Below, in pieces: positions 1-6,132 of a DNA stretch of 9,718 nt (position 1 is the first letter of the stretch; the number at the start of each line of letters is the position of its first letter). This DNA is from Alphaproteobacteria bacterium (lineage in GTDB: Bacteria > Pseudomonadota > Alphaproteobacteria > Acetobacterales > Acetobacteraceae), in NCBI GenBank assembly GCA_026225015.1, contig JAMFRY010000219.1, positions 1-9,718 of the forward strand, written 5' to 3'. Made by a program: the position numbers and the translations under genes. The notes beneath the pieces were generated by a model that did no database searches, had not been told where the DNA came from, and saw only the letters and a program-made list of their open reading frames with translations.

Positions 1-593
1 AGCCGGCCCATCACCACGGCGCAACCGCCTCGCCTCCGGCGCACCGCCTCGGCAATGGCGTAGACCTCCGCGCCCGAGAAGGCGACGATGGCCGAACGCG
101 GCGGCACTTTGGAGAGTTTTGCCGGCCCGGCATAGGAAAGCTGCGACAGACGCGGCCTTGTCTCAATTTCCGCCTCCGGCACCAGGCGCTTGAGCAGCCG
201 GCGGATGGTCTCGGCGCCCAGGAACATGGTCTCCACCATGCCGCGCGCATGCAACAGACGGTCGGTATAGATATGCCCGCGATCCGGGTCGGCGCAGAGC
301 TGAATTTCGTCCACCGCCAGGAATTCCACGCGGCGATCCAGCGGCATCGCCTCCACCGTGCAGGAGAAGTAGCGCGCATCCGGCGGTACGATTTTTTCTT
401 CTCCGGTGATCAGCGCGACATTCCTGATGCCTTTGCGGCTGACCATGCGGTCGTAATTCTCGCGCGCCAGCAGCCGCAGCGGAAAGCCGATAACGCCGGA
501 GGAATGGCCGAGCAGACGCTCCATCGCCAAATGGGTCTTGCCGGTATTGGTGGGACCGAGCACGGCCTTCACGCGCGCAGAGAATCCGGACAT
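1..593 (-). CDS. SUV3-like DExH-type RNA helicase, N-terminal part (gene runs off left edge)
   Basis: The minus strand from the ATG at 593 stays open for 197 codons to the window edge, so this is the 5' part of a longer gene. The translation shows a P-loop GPTNTGKT at residues 13-20, a GEEK motif near 64-67, CTVEAMP near 78-84 and a Walker B DEIQ at 95-98, followed by a DRGH stretch and a TDRLLHARG/ETMFLGAET block. This combination is typical of the alphaproteobacterial relatives of the mitochondrial ATP-dependent RNA helicase SUV3, which unwinds RNA for degradation or processing in the cytoplasm. The start is bounded by an in-frame TAA two codons upstream (597-599), and the P-loop follows only 12 residues in, so 593 is the only reasonable ATG. 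No clear Shine-Dalgarno sequence precedes it. The helicase core second half and C-terminal region lie outside the window. The gene is divergent from htpG. Family assignment is confident; the exact RNA substrate is unknown. Confidence 0.85.
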   Translation of the reverse strand, partial: MSGFSARVKAVLGPTNTGKTHLAMERLLGHSSGVIGFPLRLLARENYDRMVSRKGIRNVALITGEEKIVPPDARYFSCTVEAMPLDRRVEFLAVDEIQLCADPDRGHIYTDRLLHARGMVETMFLGAETIRRLLKRLVPEAEIETRPRLSQLSYAGPAKLSKVPPRSAIVAFSGAEVYAIAEAVRRRRGGCAVVMGR

Positions 594-635
594 GGGTTAA
601 TTGTTGGTCTCTTTCGGCCCCTTTGCAAGCGCGTT

Positions 636-667
636 CTTGAACCGCTCAGCGGATGCGCCTAATTCAG
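636..667 (+). promoter_or_regulatory. Probable sigma-32 (RpoH) heat-shock promoter of htpG
   Basis: CTTGAA at 636-641 is followed, 18 bases after its CTTG core, by CCTAATT at 658-664 and a G at 667. The alphaproteobacterial heat-shock consensus is CTTG, 17-18 bases, CYTATNT, then NNG. The match has one mismatch in the -10 part and the correct spacing. Initiation would fall near 671-674, giving a leader of about 20 bases before the htpG start at 692. That fits the known heat-shock control of htpG in many proteobacteria. The elements are seen directly; their use is inference. Confidence 0.65.
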
Positions 668-678
668 CGCCGGTCAAC

Positions 679-683
679 GGGAG
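679..683 (+). promoter_or_regulatory. Ribosome binding site of htpG
   Basis: GGGAG lies 8 bases before the ATG at 692. It decides the start: an in-frame ATG further upstream at 692 minus 39 (653) would overlap the promoter -10 element and would add 13 residues unlike the family N-terminus. Confidence 0.7.
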
Positions 684-691
684 TACGAGTG

Positions 692-2518
692 ATGAGCGAA
701 ACAAACACGCTGAGCGGCGATGAAGAAACCCGTAATTTCGGCACCGAGGTCGGAAGGCTGCTCGACCTGGTGGTCCATTCGCTCTATTCGGATCGCGAGA
801 TTTTCCTGCGCGAGCTGGTCGCCAATGCGGCGGATGCGATTGATAGGCGCCGCTTTCTGGCGCTGTCCGATGAGAGCGCGGCCTTGCCGGAAAGCCCGGC
901 GATCAAGATTACTCAGGACAAACTGGCCATCACCATCACCATCGCCGATTGCGGCACCGGCATGAGCAAGGAGGAGCTGGCGGACCATCTGGGCACCATC
1001 GCCCGCTCCGGCACTTCCGCCTTCACCGCCAGCCTGGCGGAGAAAACCAAGCCGGAGGACCGGCCGAGCCTGATCGGCCAGTTCGGCGTCGGGTTCTACT
1101 CCGCCTTCATGGTGGCCGACGAGGTGGAGGTGATCTCCCGCAAGATCGGCGGAACAGAATCCTGGGAATGGAAATCCGCCGGACGCGGGGTGTTTACCTT
1201 AAAGCCGGCTGAACGGGAGGATGCGGGCACCACCATCATCCTGCACCTCAAACCGGATGCGGAGGAATTCCTGGAGCCGCTCCGCCTGGAAACCGTGATC
1301 AAGAAATGGGCGGATCACATCGCGATTCCCATCGAGCTGGAGCGCGACGGCAAATACAGCGCCATTACCGAAGGCACGGCCCTTTGGCGCAAGCCGAAAT
1401 CGGACATCAGCAAGCAGGATTACGCCGAATTCTACCGCCATCTGGGCCACATGTTCGACGAGCCCTGGGCCACCATCCATTGGCGCGCGGAAGGCACGCT
1501 GGAATTCTCGGCCCTGCTGTTCATCCCCTCCTCCAAGCCGTTCATGCCGGTGGAGGAAGTGCGGCATTCCAAGGTGCGGCTGCATGTCAAACGCATGTTC
1601 ATCACCGATGAGGCCAAATTACTCCCCGATTGGCTGAGCTTCGTGGTCGGCATCGTCGATACCGAGGATTTGCCGCTGAATGTCAGCCGCGAAATCCTGC
1701 AATCCACGCCGGTGCTGGACAAGATCCGCAAGGCGCTGGTCAACCGCGTGCTCTCCGAGCTGAAAACCCGCGCGAAAGAGGTGGACGAGTTCAAAACCTT
1801 CCAGGAGAATTTCGGGGAAATCCTGAAGCACGGGCTGTACGAGGACAGCGGCCACGGTGCCGAGATCGCGGCTTTGTTCCGCTTCGAATCGACCAGGGAG
1901 GAAGCGACCACGCTCGATGAATATATCGCCCGCATGAAGGATGGCCAGGAGGATATTTACTACCTCGCCGGCGATGCTGGCAGCCTGAAGGATTCCCCGC
2001 AGCTCGAAGGGTTTGCTTCCAAAGGTTATGAAGTGCTGCTGTTCCCGGACCCGATCGACGCCTTCTGGCCGCCGCGGCTTGAGAAGTACAAGGAGAAAAA
2101 ACTCAAAAGCGCCTCGCAGGCCAGTGACCTGTTCACCGTGGCGGAGGCGAGCGAGGATATCGCGGCGTTATGCTCCGCCCTTGCCAAGGCGCTGAGCGGC
2201 AAGGTGTCTGACGCCCTGGCCTCCACCCGGCTCACCGGCAGCCCCGCCATGCTGGTCGCGTCCGAGCATGGTCCGGACCTCGCCATGCAGCGCATGCTCA
2301 AGCGCGCCGGCCGCCCGAGCTTCGGCCTGCCGCCGAAACTGGAAATCAATCCCACCCATCCGCTGATCCTGGCGCTGGCCGCGCGCGCCAAGGCGGAAGC
2401 CGATCTGACGCAGGACGCCACGCTGCTGCTGGACTTGGCGAAATTGCAGGAAGGCGATCTGCCGGATAATCCGGCGGAGTTCGTGAAAGCGGTCGCACAG
2501 GCGCTGGCCAAAGGGTAG
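692..2518 (+). CDS. htpG: Molecular chaperone HtpG (Hsp90 family)
   Basis: A 608-residue cytosolic ATP-dependent chaperone, close to the family length of about 620-630. The N-terminal GHKL ATPase domain (about 15-225) shows FGTEVGRLLDLVVHSLYS, then ELVANAADAID with the catalytic Glu at 41, Asn 45 and Asp 48 matching the ATP/Mg residues of Hsp90. The adenine-binding Asp is at 86 in DCGTGM, followed by LGTIARSGTSAF and the lid/glycine motif GQFGVGFYSAFMVAD (129-143). The middle domain carries LPLNVSREILQ with Arg 333, equivalent to the arginine that contacts the ATP gamma-phosphate. The remaining C-terminal part is the dimerisation region. The motif is normally DNGIGM or DSGIGM, so Cys at 87 is a mild deviation. 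The ATG at 692 is chosen from the Shine-Dalgarno sequence and family alignment. A probable sigma-32 promoter lies just upstream, and rdgB follows 2 bases after the TAG stop. Confidence 0.97.
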   Translation: MSETNTLSGDEETRNFGTEVGRLLDLVVHSLYSDREIFLRELVANAADAIDRRRFLALSDESAALPESPAIKITQDKLAITITIADCGTGMSKEELADHLGTIARSGTSAFTASLAEKTKPEDRPSLIGQFGVGFYSAFMVADEVEVISRKIGGTESWEWKSAGRGVFTLKPAEREDAGTTIILHLKPDAEEFLEPLRLETVIKKWADHIAIPIELERDGKYSAITEGTALWRKPKSDISKQDYAEFYRHLGHMFDEPWATIHWRAEGTLEFSALLFIPSSKPFMPVEEVRHSKVRLHVKRMFITDEAKLLPDWLSFVVGIVDTEDLPLNVSREILQSTPVLDKIRKALVNRVLSELKTRAKEVDEFKTFQENFGEILKHGLYEDSGHGAEIAALFRFESTREEATTLDEYIARMKDGQEDIYYLAGDAGSLKDSPQLEGFASKGYEVLLFPDPIDAFWPPRLEKYKEKKLKSASQASDLFTVAEASEDIAALCSALAKALSGKVSDALASTRLTGSPAMLVASEHGPDLAMQRMLKRAGRPSFGLPPKLEINPTHPLILALAARAKAEADLTQDATLLLDLAKLQEGDLPDNPAEFVKAVAQALAKG

Positions 2519-2520
2519 GT

Positions 2521-3114
2521 ATGAGAAAGTTTCTTATCGCCACGCATAACAAGGGAAAACTTGTGGAGTTTGCCGCCCTGCTGGCGCCCTTGCAGATTTC
2601 CGTGATTTCCGCGGGAGATTTGGGGCTACCGGAACCCGAGGAAACCGGCACGAGCTTTGCCGAAAACGCGCAACTGAAGGCCCGCGCGGCGGCCACCGCC
2701 GCGAACATGCCGGCGCTGGCCGATGATTCCGGAATTTCGATTGCGGCCTTGGAGAACGGACCCGGAATATTCTCGGCGCGCTACGCAGACGGCGACTACC
2801 CTTCCGCCTTCGCCCGCATCATTGCCGCGGCGCAGCAAAAAGACGAATGGCGCGCGCGCTTCACCTGCGCTCTAGCTTTAGGCCAGCCGGATGGCACCAC
2901 TGCCACCTATGTCGGCCATGCCGATGGCGTGATTGCAAAAGTACCAAGCGGGATAAAAGGTTTTGGGTACGATCCGATTTTCATACCGCTTGGATACAGC
3001 GAGACTTATGCGGAACTTGGAGGCTCAGTGAAGGACAAGATCAGCCACCGCGCCAAGGCCTTTGAGCAATTCGCCTTAGCACTTGCGGGGATAACGTCAC
3101 AGCCAGCGGACTGA
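2521..3114 (+). CDS. rdgB: dITP/XTP pyrophosphatase (RdgB/HAM1 family)
   Basis: A 197-residue protein of the normal length for the Ham1/RdgB family. These enzymes hydrolyse dITP, ITP and XTP to the monophosphates and pyrophosphate in the cytoplasm, keeping deaminated purines out of DNA and RNA. Seen motifs: the N-terminal nucleotide-binding strand FLIATHNKGKLVEF (residues 4-17), FAENAQLKA (46-54), the catalytic/metal site ADDSG (67-71), PGIFSARYA (81-89), GFGYDPIF (147-154) that binds the base, and SHRAKA (175-180). All key residues are present. The ATG at 2521 starts 2 bases after the htpG stop; its ribosome binding site AAGGG (2511-2515) lies in the last htpG codons, so translation is probably coupled to htpG. 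In many alphaproteobacteria rdgB instead sits by rph or hrcA, so this placement is notable. Function is confident. Confidence 0.95.
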   Translation: MRKFLIATHNKGKLVEFAALLAPLQISVISAGDLGLPEPEETGTSFAENAQLKARAAATAANMPALADDSGISIAALENGPGIFSARYADGDYPSAFARIIAAAQQKDEWRARFTCALALGQPDGTTATYVGHADGVIAKVPSGIKGFGYDPIFIPLGYSETYAELGGSVKDKISHRAKAFEQFALALAGITSQPAD

Positions 3115-3440
3115 GCGTCAAAATACAGACCTTAGTCAACTTGTCAGCGTCCCATACGCCCAAGTTTTTGATTTCTTTTTCGACCCGTTTGGGCCGGCAA
3201 GGCGGCACTTTCCAAATCCACGCGATATTGCGCCCGTAGCTTCATAACAGGCGTTGTCGACAAGCGTTTTTTTTTGACGCGGCGAACATCCATGGTCCGC
3301 GTTTGACGCAAAAGAGGATGACTGCCACGCGAAGGCATGTTTTAGTTTTTATCTGTTGTTAACTCCGGACGCGGTATTTGCCTCTGTATACACTGCTGCT
3401 GTCAAATGGTTGCGTGCCGGTAGATCGGTCAGGATTCGAA
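3115..3440. other. AT-richer intergenic stretch without a convincing gene
   Basis: Between rdgB and the leader of the signalling gene no reading frame has both a ribosome binding site and recognisable content. The longest local minus-strand frame (3338 down to 3144, 64 codons) is rich in Arg/Lys, lacks a Shine-Dalgarno sequence and resembles no family I know. Visible details are a run of nine T (3267-3275), the 10-base palindrome TTGTCGACAA (3254-3263), and the word TTGACGC at 3274-3280 and 3303-3309 with an inverted copy GCGTCAAAA at 3115-3123. TGTATACA at 3385-3392 could serve as a -10 element for the downstream gene, but no good -35 sits before it. The stretch may be leader DNA plus decayed sequence; nothing firmer can be said. 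Confidence 0.5.
3138..3169 (+). terminator. Candidate intrinsic terminator after rdgB
   Basis: An outer stem AACTTG (3138-3143) pairs with CAAGTT (3161-3166), and an inner stem GCGT (3147-3150) pairs with ACGC (3156-3159) around a CCCAT loop; TTTTT ends at 3169. The small asymmetric internal loop weakens it, and the first two Ts of the tract are shared with the stem. Its position, 24 bases after the rdgB stop, suits the end of an htpG-rdgB transcript. Confidence 0.4.
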
Positions 3441-3441
3441 C

Positions 3442-3482
3442 GTGGCGGAAAAAGCCACCATGGCGGCTTGAACCGCTTTTTT
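3442..3482 (+). promoter_or_regulatory. Attenuator-like leader of the GGDEF/EAL gene
   Basis: Three small stems overlap. Stem A pairs GTGGC (3442-3446) with GCCAC (3454-3458). Stem B pairs GCCA (3454-3457) with TGGC (3461-3464). Stem C pairs GCGG (3463-3466) with CCGC (3473-3476) and is followed at once by six T (3477-3482). B shares bases with both A and C, so A and C can coexist while B excludes both. C plus the T-tract resembles a weak intrinsic terminator, and the ribosome binding site GGGAG starts at 3483. This is the layout of an attenuator. The stems are short, so function is inference, and no known riboswitch class is recognised. Confidence 0.3.
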
Positions 3483-3487
3483 GGGAG
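3483..3487 (+). promoter_or_regulatory. Ribosome binding site of the GGDEF/EAL gene
   Basis: GGGAG lies 5 bases before the TTG at 3493 and 8 bases before the TTG at 3496. It rules out the in-frame TTG at 3481, which overlaps it. There is no ATG between here and the start of the conserved GAF region, so a TTG start is needed. Confidence 0.6.
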
Positions 3488-3492
3488 ATACT

Positions 3493-6108
3493 TTGTTGCC
3501 CGCCGCACCGCTGCCTAAAAATGAAACCCAGCGCCTTGCGGCGCTGCATGATTTGCGGATTCTCGACAGCGGCCCAAGTCCAGCCTTGGACGCATTGGTG
3601 AAGGCCGCGGCGCTTGCCTGCGGCACGCCGAGGGCACTGGTCAACCTGGTTGATGCGAACAGGCTTTGGTTCAAGGCGAAGTACGGCGTAGATCGTGTAT
3701 CGGAAACGCCGCGCGAGTGCTCGTTTTGCTCCTACACCATTCTGAGCGCCGAAATTCTTGAGGTATCGGATGCGCGGGAGGATCCGCGTTTTGCCGACAA
3801 TCCACATGTGCAAGTCGAAGGAGGCGGAGTTCGCTTTTACGCCGGTGCACCGCTGAAGCTGCGGGATGGCAGCATTGCCGGCACGCTTTGTGTGGCCGGC
3901 CCGGCGCCGATGCGGCTGGACACCTCGAAACGTGAAATATTGAGGCAGCTCGCGGATGCTGTTGTGTGTGCGATGGAACAATGGCGATCTGACCGGCTGT
4001 TGCAGGAAACCACCGAAGAGCTGCGGGTGAGCCAGGAATTCTTGCAGCGCACGGGGCAGCTTGCCGGGGTCGGCGGTTTTTCGATCGATCTGGCAACCTA
4101 TAAACTAACGTGGGCGCCGGAGACTTTCGATATTTATGGCTTGCCGCGCGGTGAAGCGCCCGATCTGGAGTTTGCGCTTGGTTTCTACGCCGATCGGCCG
4201 CGCGTGCAGCTAGCCAAATGGACCGCGGTCGCCACCCCAGGGAAAATATTCGACTGGGAGCTACCGTTTACCCGCGCCGATGGCGAGCATCGCTGGGTTC
4301 GAACGATGGGCACTTTGGTGTGCGAGCCCGGCAGGCCGGACCGGCTGGTCGGGGCCTGCATGGATATCACCAAGGCACATGCGCTGGCCGAGAACCTGGC
4401 CGCCCAGCACGAGTTGCTGCTGATAACGCTGCGTTCGATTGGAGATGGGGTGATCACCACCGATCCGAAAGGTATCACCACCTTTATGAACCCTGTTGCC
4501 GAGCGGTTGACCGGCTGGCTCAAGGAAGAGGCCGTTGGCCGGCCGCTGACGGAGATTTTCGTCATCAAAGATGAAACGACCGGCAACACGGTGGAGAATT
4601 CAGTTCAGGCCTGCCTGGCACGGGAAGAAGTTGTGCCGCAGAACGATCGCAACGTGCTGATCTCGCGGCAGGGCGAGGCATTTGGGGTTGAGGATTCCGC
4701 GGCACCGATTCGCAACGAGGCGACCGAGATTATCGGTGTCGTGCTGATCTTTCGCGACGTTACGCAAGCACGCAAGATGAGCAGCGACATGAGCTACCGG
4801 GCCACGCATGATGCGCTGACGGGGCTTTTGAACCGCGGTGAGTTTGAGCGGCGCTTAGGTTGTCTGCTTGAGAAGTCCCGTGCCGATGAAACCGAAAGCG
4901 CGATCATGTTCATCGATCTCGACCAGTTCAAGCTGGTGAACGATACATGCGGGCATTCGGCCGGGGACGAATTGCTGGTGCAGGTCGGCAAATTGCTTAT
5001 CAGCCACGTACGGTCGGGCGATTGCGTTGCGCGCCTTGGCGGGGATGAATTTGCCATTTTGCTTGACCATTGCCCGATGCCGCAGGCCTGCCAACTCGCG
5101 CAACGAATTTGTGACCGGATGGAGGCGTATCGGTTCGTGAATGATGGTCGGCGCTTCCGGGTGGGCGCCAGCATTGGCTTGGTTCCGGTGAACAAGCGTT
5201 GGAGTGATACCAGCACGGTGCTACAGGCCGCCGATGCCTGCTGCTATGCCGCCAAGACGGGCGGCCGCAACCGGGTGCATCCGTGGTCGGATAGTGACCG
5301 GGAGCTGAATGCGCGGCATGGCGAGGCGCAATGGGCGGCGCGACTTGTACAGGCGCTGGACGAGGACCGGTTTGTCCTGTTCGGACAGCGTATTCTTCCC
5401 CTCGACGACAAGTGTCACGGGCTGCATGCGGAGGTGCTGCTGCGCATGGTAGATACCGATGGCTCGCTGCTGCTGCCTGGGGCGTTTCTGCCGGCGGCAG
5501 AGCGCTTTCATATCGCCTCGCGGATCGATCGCTGGGTGTTGAGCAAGGCATTGGCTTGGATGCGCGCATTGCCCAGCATCGAGGCGGTGGAAATGTTGGC
5601 GATCAATATTTCGGGACAATCGGTTGGGGATGCGGCCTTTCAGGCCTGGGCACTGGCCGAGCTCTCGGCCGCCGGTCCCAGAATTTGCGAGCGTATCTGC
5701 CTTGAGATTACCGAAACCGCGGCGGTGACCAATCTGGCGGACGCATCGAATTTCATCGATCGGCTGAAGGCGATCGGCGCGCGCGTGGCGCTGGACGATT
5801 TTGGCGCCGGGGCTTCATCCTTCGGCTACCTCAAATCGATGAGCGTGGATTTCCTGAAAATCGACGGGCAGTTTGTGCGTGATATCCTGATCGATCGGCT
5901 CGATGAGGCGGCGGTGCGGTGTTTCGTGCAGATTGCCAGCGTGCTGGGAGTTCGCACGATTGCAGAATACACCGAGAATGCCGAGGTACTGGAAAGGCTG
6001 CAGGCAATTGGCGTTGACTACGCGCAAGGCTACCATGTGCATAAGCCAAGCCCACTCGACCAATTATTGGGCCCGGCGGGGCGGCGGCCTGAGGCCGCCG
6101 CCGCGTAA
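3493..6108 (+). CDS. Sensor GAF-PAS-PAS-GGDEF-EAL c-di-GMP cyclase/phosphodiesterase
   Basis: An 871-residue soluble signalling protein with no visible signal peptide or membrane segment. Domains in order: GAF (about 10-165, with ECSFCSYTIL and GVRFYAGAPL typical of GAF-linked cyclases), PAS of the PAS_3 type (about 180-297, ending MDITKAH), a second PAS (about 306-428), GGDEF (about 436-600) and EAL (about 612-860). The GGDEF active site is intact (LGGDEF, 515-520), and an RxxD product-inhibition site (RSGD, 507-510) sits at the canonical five-residue distance. In the EAL domain the signature reads EVL (E647), and the other metal/catalytic positions are present: N705, E738, D768-D769, K789, E825/E828 and Q845. 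Both activities are therefore possible; which dominates cannot be read from sequence. The GAF and PAS domains presumably sense a cytoplasmic ligand or redox/oxygen state. The start is TTG at 3493 (or 3496). The gene stands alone and converges on prpF. Confidence 0.93.
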   Translation: MLPAAPLPKNETQRLAALHDLRILDSGPSPALDALVKAAALACGTPRALVNLVDANRLWFKAKYGVDRVSETPRECSFCSYTILSAEILEVSDAREDPRFADNPHVQVEGGGVRFYAGAPLKLRDGSIAGTLCVAGPAPMRLDTSKREILRQLADAVVCAMEQWRSDRLLQETTEELRVSQEFLQRTGQLAGVGGFSIDLATYKLTWAPETFDIYGLPRGEAPDLEFALGFYADRPRVQLAKWTAVATPGKIFDWELPFTRADGEHRWVRTMGTLVCEPGRPDRLVGACMDITKAHALAENLAAQHELLLITLRSIGDGVITTDPKGITTFMNPVAERLTGWLKEEAVGRPLTEIFVIKDETTGNTVENSVQACLAREEVVPQNDRNVLISRQGEAFGVEDSAAPIRNEATEIIGVVLIFRDVTQARKMSSDMSYRATHDALTGLLNRGEFERRLGCLLEKSRADETESAIMFIDLDQFKLVNDTCGHSAGDELLVQVGKLLISHVRSGDCVARLGGDEFAILLDHCPMPQACQLAQRICDRMEAYRFVNDGRRFRVGASIGLVPVNKRWSDTSTVLQAADACCYAAKTGGRNRVHPWSDSDRELNARHGEAQWAARLVQALDEDRFVLFGQRILPLDDKCHGLHAEVLLRMVDTDGSLLLPGAFLPAAERFHIASRIDRWVLSKALAWMRALPSIEAVEMLAINISGQSVGDAAFQAWALAELSAAGPRICERICLEITETAAVTNLADASNFIDRLKAIGARVALDDFGAGASSFGYLKSMSVDFLKIDGQFVRDILIDRLDEAAVRCFVQIASVLGVRTIAEYTENAEVLERLQAIGVDYAQGYHVHKPSPLDQLLGPAGRRPEAAAA
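6080..6102. repeat. Perfect GC hairpin at the 3' end of the GGDEF/EAL gene
   Basis: GGCGGCGGCC (6080-6089), a TGA loop, then GGCCGCCGCC (6093-6102) form a perfect 10-bp stem. It lies inside the final codons, encoding the RRPEAAA tail, 3 bases before the stop at 6106-6108. It also sits about 30 bases past the prpF stop on the other strand. No T-tract follows on either strand, so it is not a standard intrinsic terminator, but it may block or stabilise the 3' ends of both convergent transcripts. Confidence 0.55.
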
Positions 6109-6132
6109 TTAGTCGAAGCCCATCCTACCGCA

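Noticed and set aside
653..691. Upstream in-frame ATG as an alternative htpG start
   Set aside because: It overlaps the probable -10 element, lacks a ribosome binding site, and adds residues not seen in the family; the ATG at 692 has a good site.
3144..3338. 64-codon minus-strand frame in the gap after rdgB
   Set aside because: No Shine-Dalgarno sequence, no recognisable family, odd Arg/Lys-rich composition, and it overlaps terminator- and repeat-like sequence.
3431..3441. AGGATTCGAAC looks like a tRNA T-arm read on the minus strand
   Set aside because: The flanking bases do not form the 5-bp T-stem and no anticodon arm, acceptor stem or matching ends can be folded on either side.
3340..3492. 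Known c-di-GMP (GEMM) riboswitch before the GGDEF/EAL gene
   Set aside because: The conserved GEMM core and tetraloop/receptor features are not present; only generic overlapping stems are seen.
3349..3981. 210-codon minus-strand frame over the start of the GGDEF/EAL gene
   Set aside because: It lies opposite the clearly conserved GAF domain and its own translation shows no conserved motifs; it is a shadow of GC-rich coding sequence.
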